From Helicobacter sp. 13S00401-1 (GTDB taxonomy: Bacteria > Campylobacterota > Campylobacteria > Campylobacterales > Helicobacteraceae), in assembly GCF_002272925.1 (NCBI RefSeq), contig NZ_MLAR01000001.1:124001-188000 (forward strand): a stretch of 64,000 bases of DNA. Reading direction: 5' to 3'. The position numbers were made by a program, and so were the translations under genes. Of this stretch, positions 1 through 8,784 are shown in pieces. The first letter of the stretch is position 1, and each line of letters starts with the position of its first letter. A model generated the notes under the pieces. That model was not told the DNA's origin, made no database searches, and saw only the letters and a list, made by a program, of their open reading frames with translations.

Positions 1-54
1 TGGGATTAATGCTTTAATGCTAGGATTAATGTTATTAAATAAAAAGGATGGCTC

Positions 55-660
55 ATGTTTAAAAAAGTTGTAGGTTCAGTTGTACTTGTAGGGTTGCTAA
101 GTAGTAGTGCTAGCGCTTTAGGGTTTGTTAACTTTGATGTAGGTGGTGTTTTAGGTGGAGCAGCAATTGGCGATTCTACTGTATCAAACTTCCTTAACAC
201 TGCCCAACAAACTGCAAGAACTAACGCCCTAGCTTTAGCTGGTGGACAACAAGGGGGCTTTAAGTTTACTTATGGGGGTTATGCAAGACTTTGGTTAGGT
301 GGTATGTTTAGATTTGCCCCTTTCTTTAAATATGAAAGAACCTCAACTTATGACTCTACTTTTGCCCTAGGTGGAAACGCTGTCAAAAATGGTTTTAGTA
401 ACTGGCAGTATGGCGGTCTTTTTGGCGTTAAAGTACCTATAATAGGACTTACTCCTTACATAGGTGCTAGCTACTCTCAGTTTACTGGTATAGATTTAAA
501 AGGTACTTATGCGATAAACTACGGAGTTAAATGGGACATCCCTCTTTTACCTCTAGTAAATGTAGGGCTTGATGCATCTTGGCAAAGACCACAATCTAGC
601 GTTGATGGCTCATATACTAATATCAACAAGATCATGCTTACTTTAGGCGTAGAGATCTAA
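55..660 (+). CDS. Small outer-membrane beta-barrel protein
   Basis: A 201-residue exported protein. Residues 1 to about 21 form a typical signal peptide: MFKK, a hydrophobic stretch, then SASA before LGF. The mature part is rich in Gly, Tyr and Phe with alternating hydrophobic residues, as in transmembrane beta-strands, and ends in a strand-like LTLGVEI. The final residue is Ile rather than the usual aromatic one. The length and character fit small Helicobacter outer-membrane proteins of unknown function. A good ribosome site (AAAAAGG) lies 7 bases before the ATG, and der follows after only 14 bases, so the two may be cotranscribed. I cannot assign a ligand or adhesin role. Confidence 0.7.
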   Translation: MFKKVVGSVVLVGLLSSSASALGFVNFDVGGVLGGAAIGDSTVSNFLNTAQQTARTNALALAGGQQGGFKFTYGGYARLWLGGMFRFAPFFKYERTSTYDSTFALGGNAVKNGFSNWQYGGLFGVKVPIIGLTPYIGASYSQFTGIDLKGTYAINYGVKWDIPLLPLVNVGLDASWQRPQSSVDGSYTNINKIMLTLGVEI

Positions 661-674
661 ACGAAAAGGTTTAA

Positions 675-2258
675 GTGAAGCAACTTAAAAAGCAATATTT
701 AAAAAGCGGAGTTTTTAAGCTCCAAGACTTGGAATCTAAACCAAGTGCTGAGTTAACAAGGGCAGATTCCAAACTGCCTGTAGTTAGCATTATGGGTGCA
801 CCAAATGTCGGTAAGAGCTCTCTTTTTAACCGCATAGCCAGGCTAAATATAGCCATCACTTCTCATATAAGTTCAACCACTAGAGATATAAACGCAAGGG
901 TCATCAAGCTAAATAACACCGAACTTGTATTGCAAGATACTGGTGGGCTTGATGATAAAGTATCTATCATAGGCGAAGATATTACAGCTAACTCTTTAGA
1001 GGCAGGACTTAAAAGCGATCTTATCCTTTATATAATAGATGGACAAAAAATAGCCTTAGATGAAGATATAAAAACTTTTAGAAAGCTTTCTCAAAAAGTG
1101 CCTAGCTTGCTGGTTGTTAATAAAGTAGATTCTGATAAGATAGCCCTAGAGGCCTTAAATGAAACTGGTTTTAGTGCTTTTGGCGTAGACTTTATAAACA
1201 TCTCAGTGGCACATAACCGTGGTATAAGCAAACTTCTAGACTTAATAGAATCTAGCCTAGCAAAGTTTGAAAAAGCTAATAAGAAAAAACCAAACTCTAT
1301 TGATAGCACCAAAACTAACACGACCTCTAACATAGCCTCTGATACAAAACTACAAACTACTCTAGATGAGCTAGACTTTTTAGACTACTTAAAAGAAGAT
1401 GAAGATTTAGATGTTAGCCAAGAAGATACAAAAGAGTTTATAGAGCCTAGCGAGATAAAAATAGCCATCATCGGCAAAGTAAATGTCGGTAAAAGCTCTC
1501 TTTTAAACGCTCTAACGCTTAAAAACCGCTCCCTTGTCTCTCCCATGGCTGGAACTACTATAGACCCAGTAGATGAAGTTATAAGCTATGAAGATAAAAG
1601 CATACGTTTTATAGATACAGCAGGCATAAGACGTAAAGGAAAGATTGAAGGTATAGAAAAGTATGCATTAATGCGCACTAAGGAGATGCTAAAAGATGCT
1701 CACATAGCCCTTTTAGTCCTTGATGGTAGTGAGCCTTTAAGTGAGCAAGATGAAAAGATAAGCTCTCTTGCAAGCGAGGCTGCCTTAGGCGTTATAGTAG
1801 TTATAAATAAATGGGATAAAAGACAAACTAGCTATGAAGACTTTATGAAAGAGTATAGATATAAGTTTAGATTCTTAGAGTATGCACCAGCTATAACACT
1901 AAGTGCTTTAACTCACAAAAGAGTAGAAAATCTAAAACCTATGATCTTAGAAGTGTTTAAAAACTTCTGCTTTAGATTTAAAACTTCAGCCTTAAATGAG
2001 ATAGTAAGAAAAGCCCTTATAAAACATCCCTTACCAAGTGATCATGGGCGTATGGTTAAGATCTACTACGCAACACAGTATGGAGTTATGCCACCTCAGA
2101 TCTCACTTAGTATGAACATACCAGAAGCCTTGCACTTTAGCTATAAACGCTATCTTGTTAACACGCTAAGAAGAGAAGCCTCTTTTGAAGGTGTGCCCAT
2201 ACTTATAGAATCTAGATCTAGAAATAAGTTAGCAAATGAGGACGATTCCAAAGAGTAG
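675..2258 (+). CDS. der: Ribosome biogenesis GTPase Der (EngA)
   Basis: Two consecutive GTPase domains identify Der, which binds the 50S precursor and is needed for its assembly. Domain 1 has the P-loop GAPNVGKSS (about residues 41-49), DTGG and NKVD. Domain 2 has GKVNVGKSS (about 265-275), DTAG and NKWD. A KH-like C-terminal domain follows. The linker between the GTPase domains is long and very acidic (residues about 205-260). At 527 residues it is longer than the usual 440-490, owing to this linker and a 34-residue N-terminal extension. The start is GTG at 675 behind AAAAGG; the next in-frame ATG lies inside the first P-loop strand and cannot be the start. Downstream, hisJ-like follows after 11 bases. 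Confidence 0.95.
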   Translation: MKQLKKQYLKSGVFKLQDLESKPSAELTRADSKLPVVSIMGAPNVGKSSLFNRIARLNIAITSHISSTTRDINARVIKLNNTELVLQDTGGLDDKVSIIGEDITANSLEAGLKSDLILYIIDGQKIALDEDIKTFRKLSQKVPSLLVVNKVDSDKIALEALNETGFSAFGVDFINISVAHNRGISKLLDLIESSLAKFEKANKKKPNSIDSTKTNTTSNIASDTKLQTTLDELDFLDYLKEDEDLDVSQEDTKEFIEPSEIKIAIIGKVNVGKSSLLNALTLKNRSLVSPMAGTTIDPVDEVISYEDKSIRFIDTAGIRRKGKIEGIEKYALMRTKEMLKDAHIALLVLDGSEPLSEQDEKISSLASEAALGVIVVINKWDKRQTSYEDFMKEYRYKFRFLEYAPAITLSALTHKRVENLKPMILEVFKNFCFRFKTSALNEIVRKALIKHPLPSDHGRMVKIYYATQYGVMPPQISLSMNIPEALHFSYKRYLVNTLRREASFEGVPILIESRSRNKLANEDDSKE

Positions 2259-2269
2259 GAAACATCAAA

Positions 2270-3052
2270 ATGATAGACTTGCACAACCACACAATCCGCT
2301 GTAACCATGCCACAGGAAGCATACAAGAGTACATAAAAGCTGCCAAAACACAAGGTATAAAGTACTATGGCTTTAGCTGTCACGCACCTATGAGTTTTGA
2401 TTCTAAGTATAGAATGGCAGCTTCTGAGTTAAATGACTATCTAGATGATATAAAAGCCTTAAAAGAAACAACCCATGATATGGATATAAAATGTGGACTA
2501 GAAGTAGACTTTATCCTTGCTAAACCAGAGCTTATACAAAAAGAAGTTTTAGAAGCCAATGTAGACCATCTTATAGGATCAGTACACTTTTTAGATTTTT
2601 GGGGCTTTGATAACCCTGAATTTTTAGATGAGTGGGATAGGCGCGATGTTACAGAGTGCTGGAAGCTTTATCTTGCATCCATAAAAGCTATGGCAGAAAC
2701 TGGCTACTTTCAAATAGCTGGGCACTTTGACTTACTAAAAGTTTTTGGTGCCCTTCCTCCAAAAAGCCTAGAATCTAAGATTTATGAAGCCTTAAAAGCT
2801 ATAAAGCAAAACAACATGGTCTTAGAGATAAACTCTGCTGGCTTAAGAAAGCCTATAAAAGAAAGCTATCCTAGTGTGCCTATCTTAAAAATGGCAAAAG
2901 AGCTAGATATGGATATAACCTTTGCAAGTGATGCCCACGCAGTAGATCAAGTTGGTGCTGGGTTAAAAGAGTGCATACAACTAGCAAAAGACTTAGGCTT
3001 TAAGTCTGGCGTAGTTTTTGATAAAAAGATACCCTTTCACGTAGAGCTTTAA
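2270..3052 (+). CDS. PHP-family histidinol-phosphatase
   Basis: A 260-residue protein of the polymerase-and-histidinol-phosphatase (PHP) fold, most like HisJ/HisK, which removes phosphate from L-histidinol phosphate in histidine biosynthesis. The N-terminal metal motif LHNHTIRCNH (residues 4-13), the GLEVDF Glu, the GSVHF His, GHFDL, EINSAG and FASDAHA supply the expected metal ligands in order. Length matches the family (about 260-270). It sits 11 bases after der and 25 bases before moaD, so it is probably part of one transcript, although those neighbours have no histidine role. Other PHP phosphoesterases cannot be excluded from sequence alone. Confidence 0.82.
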   Translation: MIDLHNHTIRCNHATGSIQEYIKAAKTQGIKYYGFSCHAPMSFDSKYRMAASELNDYLDDIKALKETTHDMDIKCGLEVDFILAKPELIQKEVLEANVDHLIGSVHFLDFWGFDNPEFLDEWDRRDVTECWKLYLASIKAMAETGYFQIAGHFDLLKVFGALPPKSLESKIYEALKAIKQNNMVLEINSAGLRKPIKESYPSVPILKMAKELDMDITFASDAHAVDQVGAGLKECIQLAKDLGFKSGVVFDKKIPFHVEL

Positions 3053-3077
3053 GCAAAAGCTATATTAAGGAGAAAAA

Positions 3078-3299
3078 ATGATAAGCGTTACTTTCTTAGG
3101 CCCCATAGATGAACAAGTATTACAACTTGATGTTAAAAACTTACGCGAGTTAAAAGAAGCCTTACAAAAGATACCCGCAGTCAATAAATGGCTACACATA
3201 TCAGCAGTTGCAGTTAATGATGCTATATGTGAAAACTTAGATACTGAGTTAAAAAGTGGTGATAAAGTAGTGATACTTCCGCCAGTTTGTGGTGGATGA
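3078..3299 (+). CDS. moaD: Molybdopterin synthase small subunit MoaD
   Basis: A 73-residue ubiquitin-fold protein ending in VCGG. The C-terminal Gly-Gly is adenylated by MoeB and then thiocarboxylated, so the protein donates sulfur for the molybdopterin dithiolene with MoaE. The pattern GDKVVILPPVCGG is typical of MoaD; ThiS is usually shorter, at about 66 residues, and lacks the ILPPV segment. The ribosome site AAGGAG lies 6 bases before the ATG. moaE is not in the window. Confidence 0.88.
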   Translation: MISVTFLGPIDEQVLQLDVKNLRELKEALQKIPAVNKWLHISAVAVNDAICENLDTELKSGDKVVILPPVCGG

Positions 3300-3339
3300 A
3301 AACTAGTAGATTACAACTAGATAAAGATTAAAAGAAAGC

Positions 3340-3365
3340 TTATATAGAGTATAGATTCTATATAA
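3340..3365. terminator. AT-rich hairpin after moaD
   Basis: Arms TTATATAGA (3340-3348) and TCTATATAA (3357-3365) form a perfect 9-bp stem with an 8-base loop, 40 bases after the moaD stop. The stem has little GC, and there is no clean T-run on the plus strand, so it is a weak candidate for ending the der-hisJ-moaD transcript. Confidence 0.4.
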
Positions 3366-3407
3366 ACCTTACTTTTTACCAAGCCTTTAGATTAAAAAAG
3401 CTAAAAC

Positions 3408-3429
3408 GCTAAGCTTTTTGTAGCTTAGC
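3408..3429 (-). terminator. Hairpin terminator of the nickel permease gene
   Basis: GCTAAGC (3408-3414) pairs with GCTTAGC (3423-3429) around an 8-base loop, 20 bases beyond the stop of the minus-strand nickel permease gene. On the minus strand the stem is followed by GTTTTAGCTTTTTT, a T-rich tail as expected of an intrinsic terminator. Confidence 0.6.
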
Positions 3430-3448
3430 ACCAAAGCCTTATTACACC

Positions 3449-4441
3449 TTACTGATTGCTAGCTGCTTTTTTAGCTTTTAGTTTTTGTGCAAACACTATC
3501 CATATAATTACAAATAGCACCAGTATGCCTATACCCATAGGAGCCATGACATTACCTACTACATCCATAGTTCTAGCAAACGCATCATCGCCTGTGAAGA
3601 GTGAGATTAGATTAAAAGTCTGCATGATACCAACTACAAAGGCTAAAGTAACTGAGATACTAAGCATGCTAATGTTATATTTCATACGTCTTAAAGTACC
3701 TAGTTTGCCCCAAGTATAAACTTTAACCATTAAAAGATTATCCATAGAATCTAAAAGTGTCATACCAGCTACAAAAAGGAAAGGAAAGATCATAATAGCC
3801 CATACAGACATATGGTTTTGTGCACCTGCAAAAGATATACCTAGCAAGCCTACCTCAGTTGCAGTATCAAATCCTAGTCCAAACAAAAATCCAACTATAT
3901 ACATCTTATAAGACTTATCTATCTTATTAAAAAGTTTATATATGGCTCTAGATATAAAGCTTCTACCTTGATAAGGCATACTTACTTCTACTGGCTTGCC
4001 AGCTTTATGCTCTTTATACTGACGTACTGAGTTACGAAGAGTATAGGCGTTAACAAATCCTAGTCCTAGTAATACTGCTGCGGAAGTAAAAGTTCCTATT
4101 ATCCCACCAATATCTGAAAACGCCATAACTTTATCTTTTAAAGCAAGGCCAGAAAGTGCTAGCAAAAAGCTAGCTATAACTACTATGGTAGAGTGACCTA
4201 GAGAAAACATAAGACCTAGGTACTTTGGGTTTTTCTTCTGTGCTATGAACTTTCTAGTCATGTTATCAATTGCCGTTATGTGATCTATATCAAAAGCATG
4301 GCGTAGTCCATAGCTATAAGCTAGAGCACAAGTAGCAATAATGGTCCAGTTGCCAGCAAATACGATGAAGGCTATAATCAACATCGCTATGTTAAAAATG
4401 ATTAATCCAGCAACTTGTGGGGTTCTAAAAGTCTTTTCCAT
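3449..4441 (-). CDS. nixA: Nickel/cobalt permease of the HoxN/HupN/NixA family
   Basis: A 330-residue integral membrane protein with about eight hydrophobic segments. The signature RHAFDIDHI in the second segment (HX4DH metal-binding motif) is diagnostic of NiCoT-type nickel/cobalt permeases; LGHST and GFDTATEVGLL are further family motifs. In Helicobacter, NixA takes up Ni2+ for urease and hydrogenase. The gene is monocistronic: a hairpin follows it, and about 290 non-coding bases with a repeat array precede it. The ATG is preceded by AGAGG. Metal preference (Ni or Co) cannot be read from the sequence. Confidence 0.93.
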   Translation of the reverse strand: MEKTFRTPQVAGLIIFNIAMLIIAFIVFAGNWTIIATCALAYSYGLRHAFDIDHITAIDNMTRKFIAQKKNPKYLGLMFSLGHSTIVVIASFLLALSGLALKDKVMAFSDIGGIIGTFTSAAVLLGLGFVNAYTLRNSVRQYKEHKAGKPVEVSMPYQGRSFISRAIYKLFNKIDKSYKMYIVGFLFGLGFDTATEVGLLGISFAGAQNHMSVWAIMIFPFLFVAGMTLLDSMDNLLMVKVYTWGKLGTLRRMKYNISMLSISVTLAFVVGIMQTFNLISLFTGDDAFARTMDVVGNVMAPMGIGILVLFVIIWIVFAQKLKAKKAASNQ

Positions 4442-4516
4442 GATATTTTTTGTATACCTCTTTACATGTCTTATATTAATTTATAGAGCCTGCCCTACAG
4501 TTCATGATGGTTACAT

Positions 4517-4576
4517 AAGAATTAATATGATAATTGATACAAGAATCAATCTAAGAATCAATGTAAGAATCAATCT
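4517..4576. repeat. 12-bp periodic array upstream of the nickel permease
   Basis: Three head-to-tail copies of AAGAATCAAT plus two bases lie at 4541-4552, 4553-4564 and 4565-4576. Two weaker units are in the same register at 4517-4528 (AAGAATTAAT..) and 4529-4540 (GATAATTGAT..). The array is 75-135 bases upstream of the nixA ATG, in the only sizeable non-coding stretch of this region. AT-rich half-sites such as GATAATTGAT and GAATTATCAT resemble metalloregulator operators, but I cannot match them with confidence to a NikR or Fur box. Confidence 0.65.
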
Positions 4577-4733
4577 GAATTATCATTATACATCAAAAAT
4601 GATTATCTAGTAATAAAATACGCATAAAATTAAACATGGTTAGCAAACAAGATTTGCACTCGTTTCTAAGGGGGTTTTTACGCGATTTTGTAACTGTAAG
4701 ATTAAAAAATATAAGCTTAAGGTTTAAAAGATC

Positions 4734-5723
4734 TTAGCGTCTAAAGCCTACTGCCTTAAAGCGTTCTCCCATTAAGTTTGGCATGATAAGTTCATTAATG
4801 GCATTAGTATGTTTTAAGATATTCACCTTGCTCATATGAGGTTTAAAACTTTCAAATATCTCTAAGATCTCGCACTCTTCTATGAGCATCTTGCTTTGTG
4901 TGTAATAAAAACAAGGAGTAGCTCCATGACTAACAAACTCACGCTCTAGATTCCTAAAGTTAATATCATAGGTCACATCACTAGTTTCATAAAATGAACT
5001 TAGCTTATCTTTTTCTTCTAAAAAATTATATACTTTATGGTCTTTATAGATTCTAAGGCTTATGTCTCTTTCTTCCATCTGACCATAATCAAAGGCTAGA
5101 AAAAACCAAGACTTAATCATAAAAAGAGATTCTATAAACTTGCTTAGACTTAAGCTTATCTCGCCACCTTTAACTTCATAAAGCTCAAGTTTTTTAGCCA
5201 CCTCTTTAGTTACTGTATCAAAAACTAAACTATACACTCCACCATCGTGCTTTATATAAGCTTGCTTGCCTTTATAAACTAGTTCACAAGGAAAAGCATC
5301 AAGTAGCTCATTAGAGACAAAAAAGACAAAGTCAAGCGCTTTTAGCTCATTCATATCTTTATAAACTTTTAAGTTTTTGTTAAATTTATTAATACGGGCA
5401 TTAAAGTTAGCTTCTTGAAGGATGGCCAAAGGCTCTAAAGGCTCTAAAGTCGCAAAGTTTATATCCTTAAAAGCAAAACTATCAAAGGCGTGCATAAACT
5501 CAGCCATATCGCTTATCAAAGTTCCATCATGAGATCCTATCTCAACTATAGTAAGCGGTAGTTTAAAATCAGATTCTAAAAGCCTTAAAGTATAGTTAGC
5601 AAGTGCTGCTCCAAAAAACTTAGTCCTACTAACTGCAGTATAAAAGTCCCCCCTAAAGCCTATCTTAGCTTTTGCATAGTAGGCTTTAAGCCAGGAGTTA
5701 AGGAAGGGTTCTAAGGTTATCAT
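4734..5723 (-). CDS. SAM-dependent methyltransferase, MidA/NDUFAF7-like (DUF185)
   Basis: A 329-residue protein with a SAM-binding fold: TIVEIGSHDGTLI (about residues 58-70) is motif I (E/DxGxxxG), followed by FVSNELLDAFPCELV, the NELxDA-P motif typical of the DUF185/MidA family. The mitochondrial members methylate an arginine of a complex I subunit. The bacterial substrate is not known to me, so only the class is assigned. The start codon overlaps the nrdA stop by 4 bases (ATGA), so translation is coupled to nrdA. The family is usually 350-400 residues, so this is a short version. Confidence 0.78.
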   Translation of the reverse strand: MITLEPFLNSWLKAYYAKAKIGFRGDFYTAVSRTKFFGAALANYTLRLLESDFKLPLTIVEIGSHDGTLISDMAEFMHAFDSFAFKDINFATLEPLEPLAILQEANFNARINKFNKNLKVYKDMNELKALDFVFFVSNELLDAFPCELVYKGKQAYIKHDGGVYSLVFDTVTKEVAKKLELYEVKGGEISLSLSKFIESLFMIKSWFFLAFDYGQMEERDISLRIYKDHKVYNFLEEKDKLSSFYETSDVTYDINFRNLEREFVSHGATPCFYYTQSKMLIEECEILEIFESFKPHMSKVNILKHTNAINELIMPNLMGERFKAVGFRR

Positions 5724-8086
5724 TGACAGTTAAAGCACTCAAAGCTTCTATCCATAACCTCTTCGACATTAGGACTTTCACTTCTTAGATAGTAGGTACT
5801 TTTTAGCCCTAACTTCCATGCTAGCATGTAGATATCATTTAAAACTTTTCCACTTGCTTTTTCTAACCTCATAAATATATTAGTACTGATGCCTTGATCT
5901 ATCCACTTTTGTCGTATGCTAGTAGCCCTTATAACATCCATCTGATTTATATCATAGGCTGATTGATAGTACTCATAAGTATCTATGTTTAGGTTAGGAA
6001 CTACTACTCTTATAAGTCCGCTTAAGTTTTCTTCAAACCATTTTTTACGATAGATTGGCTCTATAGTTTGGGTGGTTCCAACTAGTATGGATATAGAACT
6101 TGTTGGGGCTATAGCCATCAAGTAGCCATTACGCATGCCTTGTTTTTTAACTAGCTTTCTTAAACCATCCCAGTCATAAATATTACCAAAAAGGTCAACC
6201 TCACGACTTACTAGACTAAGTGCATTTTTATTAGCCACATCTATTGGGAAGATTCCTTTACTCCAGTTGCTTCCTTCATAGTCTGGATAAGAGCCTTTTT
6301 TAAGGGCTAGGTTAGAGCTAGCTTTTATGGCATTAAAACTTATAGTTTCTAAGATCTCATCTATCTTTAGTAGATGTTCTGTGCTGCCCCATACTATCTT
6401 TGAAGTAGCAAGCATCTCAGCCTCACCCATCACTCCTAGACCTATGGCGCGATTTTGCATGTTGGTTTTTTTGACTTTATATCCTGGATAAAAGTTTAAG
6501 TCTATGACATTATCAAGCATGTTTATAGCTATAGGCACTACTCTTTCTAAGTCTTCTTTTGTATTAACCTTGCTTAGGTTTATACTAGCTAGGTTACAAA
6601 CTGCAGTTGCCCCACCTCTTTGAACCCTCTCAGTACAAAAGATCTTTTTACCATTTACAGAATCTATGCTTGTTAGTTTGTTAGCCTTTTTACTAACTCC
6701 AGAATCTAGCTTAACTAAGGTGTGTTCTTCAAAGTCTTCTTTACTATCATCTTCATAGATAACTTCTACTATGTAGTGACTTGGCGAAGTATTTTGAAAG
6801 ATCTCAGTACAAAGATTAGAGCTTCTTATGACGCCTTTGTGCGGGTTTGGATTAGCCTTGTTAGCATTATCTTTAAAACAAAGAAAAGGCATACCGCTTT
6901 CAAAGCAGCTTGTTAATATAATCTTCCAAAGATCTTTAGCCTTAATAGTTTCTCTTGATATGCTCTCATCTTGTTCATAAGCAAGGTAGGCTTTTTTAAA
7001 CTCATCTCCATAGATATTAGGTAGATCACTTACTTCATAAGGATCAAACAAACTCCACTCGCTATCACTTAAAACTCTCTCCATAAAAAGGTCACATATC
7101 CAAAGAGCAGGAAAGAGATCATGAGCCCTCCTTCTTTCTTCTCCACTATTTTTACGTAAGTCTATAAAGTCTACAACGTCTTTATGCCAAACTTCTATGT
7201 AAGTAGCTATAGCACCTTTTCTAGTGCCTAGTTGATCAACTGCTATTGCTACATCATTTGCTATTTTTAAAAAAGGGATTATCCCTCCTGCAGCACTTTT
7301 ATGTCCATCTATAAAGCTACCAAGACTTCTAACTTGAGAAAAGTCCCAGCCTATACCGCCTCCATACTTACTTAAAAGTGCCATCTCTTTATAAGAATCA
7401 AATATCCCCTCTATATTATCAGGTGTGCTTCCTATATAACAAGAACTTAGTTGGTGGCGAGTAGTCCTTGCATTTGATAAAGTAGGAGTTGCTGGCATAA
7501 CTTCAAACTTAGACATAACTTCATAAAAACTAAAGGCGGCCTCATTTGGATTTTCTTCATTTTGAGCTAAAAACATAGCTATAGCCATAAACATATGCTG
7601 AGGTAACTCTATAGGCTGGTTTTTAGAATCTTTTAGCAAGTATCTATCATAAAGTGTTTTAACACCTAGATAGTTAAAACTATAATCACGGCTTGGGTCT
7701 ATCTTAGAGTTTAAAAACTCTAGATCAAACTTTTCTTTCACACCCTTTAAAAGCTTGCCTTCTTTTTCACCTCTTTCAAAGTAGTCTTTTAAGTGTAGAT
7801 AGCCACTTTTACGACTTACTCTATGATAAAGATCATATAAAAAAAGTCTTGCTGCAACAAAAGTCCAGTTAGGCGTGTCCATCTCTATTTTATCAACAGC
7901 GGTTTTAATCAAAGTTTGTTGAATCTGCTCAGTTGTGATTCCATCTTTAAAGTGGATTTGTGCATCTACTTCTAGCTCACTTTGACTAACTCCTATCAAC
8001 CCTTTTACTGAATCTTTGGTGTATTTTTGAATCTTGGTTATATCTAGGGGCTCTAGGCTCCCATTTCTCTTAACTACATTTATCAT
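5720..8086 (-). CDS. nrdA: Ribonucleoside-diphosphate reductase, alpha subunit
   Basis: A 788-residue class I NrdA, which reduces ribonucleotides to deoxyribonucleotides with the NrdB radical subunit. An ATP-cone is at the N-terminus (VVKRNGSLEPLDI). The catalytic domain shows SSCYIG (active-site Cys), SNLCTEI, NLASINLSK and APTSSIS, and there is a C-terminal redox pair ECFNC at the end. Length agrees with the H. pylori protein. It overlaps the nitroreductase stop by one base (TAATG) upstream and the DUF185 gene downstream by 4 bases, so the three form one coupled operon. nrdB is not in the window. Confidence 0.96.
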   Translation of the reverse strand: MINVVKRNGSLEPLDITKIQKYTKDSVKGLIGVSQSELEVDAQIHFKDGITTEQIQQTLIKTAVDKIEMDTPNWTFVAARLFLYDLYHRVSRKSGYLHLKDYFERGEKEGKLLKGVKEKFDLEFLNSKIDPSRDYSFNYLGVKTLYDRYLLKDSKNQPIELPQHMFMAIAMFLAQNEENPNEAAFSFYEVMSKFEVMPATPTLSNARTTRHQLSSCYIGSTPDNIEGIFDSYKEMALLSKYGGGIGWDFSQVRSLGSFIDGHKSAAGGIIPFLKIANDVAIAVDQLGTRKGAIATYIEVWHKDVVDFIDLRKNSGEERRRAHDLFPALWICDLFMERVLSDSEWSLFDPYEVSDLPNIYGDEFKKAYLAYEQDESISRETIKAKDLWKIILTSCFESGMPFLCFKDNANKANPNPHKGVIRSSNLCTEIFQNTSPSHYIVEVIYEDDSKEDFEEHTLVKLDSGVSKKANKLTSIDSVNGKKIFCTERVQRGGATAVCNLASINLSKVNTKEDLERVVPIAINMLDNVIDLNFYPGYKVKKTNMQNRAIGLGVMGEAEMLATSKIVWGSTEHLLKIDEILETISFNAIKASSNLALKKGSYPDYEGSNWSKGIFPIDVANKNALSLVSREVDLFGNIYDWDGLRKLVKKQGMRNGYLMAIAPTSSISILVGTTQTIEPIYRKKWFEENLSGLIRVVVPNLNIDTYEYYQSAYDINQMDVIRATSIRQKWIDQGISTNIFMRLEKASGKVLNDIYMLAWKLGLKSTYYLRSESPNVEEVMDRSFECFNCQ

Positions 8087-8715
8087 TATAAAGTCTTTAC
8101 TAACTCATCTAAAGAGATTCTAAGTTTAGGAGTGCCTTCATTTTTCCTATAACCAAAAGCCACTATCAAGCTAACTTGTTCTTTAAAAGTATCTATGTCT
8201 AATAAACTTTCTACATCTTTTTTTACAAAGCCTTCTAAATAGCAAGTATCTATCTTTAAAAATGCAGCGTAGTTAACCATAGTTGAAGCCATGATATAAG
8301 CCTGCCTTGCAGTCCAGTTTTTTATATCATCATCTACATAATTATTAGCCTCTAGAAAGCTTTTATAGTGTGCTTTAAGTTGTGCAAACTTTTCTTTATC
8401 ACCCCCAACTCGTCTCATGCCCTGTCTTAAGATATAGTTGCTTTCTGGTAGCATCTCACACTTAAAAGACTTAAATACAACTATCTCTGAAGCATCAGTT
8501 ATCTGAGGCTGATCCCAACAAGCCTTTCTTAAAGCAGCTCTTAACTCTTTGTCTTTTATAACTAATAATCTAGTAGGCTCAAATCCCAAAGAGCTAGGAC
8601 TTAATCTACCAGCCTCTAAGATCTTATAAAATTCTTCTTGTGGTATGTGTTTTTTGTTATCAAACACTTTACAGGCATGCCTAAAATCTAGTGCCTTCAT
8701 AAAACCATCTTTCAT
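8086..8715 (-). CDS. FMN nitroreductase family oxidoreductase, FrxA-like
   Basis: About 209 residues of the NAD(P)H-dependent, FMN-binding nitroreductase fold. Features are RHACKVFD near the N-terminus, ARLSPSS-type (GRLSPSSLGFEP) FMN-loop, WTARQAYI, CYLEGF and AFGYRKNEGTPKLR near the end. These agree better with H. pylori FrxA (flavin nitroreductase) than with RdxA; both can activate metronidazole. A reading from TTG at 8736 is possible, but the ATG at 8715 has a strong site (AAGGAG, 5 bases upstream), so I use that. The gene is translationally coupled to nrdA. Confidence 0.82.
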   Translation of the reverse strand: MKDGFMKALDFRHACKVFDNKKHIPQEEFYKILEAGRLSPSSLGFEPTRLLVIKDKELRAALRKACWDQPQITDASEIVVFKSFKCEMLPESNYILRQGMRRVGGDKEKFAQLKAHYKSFLEANNYVDDDIKNWTARQAYIMASTMVNYAAFLKIDTCYLEGFVKKDVESLLDIDTFKEQVSLIVAFGYRKNEGTPKLRISLDELVKTL

Positions 8716-8784
8716 CTTTACTCCTTGAACTAACAAATGAGATTCTATAAAATTTATTTTTATAAAATCCTTTAATGCACTTTA

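Noticed and set aside
4541-4576. Possible CRISPR array
   Set aside because: Units are 12 bp and contiguous, with no spacers and no cas genes.
4341-4610. An 89-codon plus-strand open frame crossing the nixA start and its repeats
   Set aside because: Its second half is only the translated 12-bp array and its first half is antisense to nixA; there is no ribosome site or family resemblance.
4670-4693. GGGGGTTTTTACGC downstream of the methyltransferase gene as a sigma-54 promoter
   Set aside because: The spacing is right, but the CAC and TT positions do not match, and it would point into the 3' end of a minus-strand gene.
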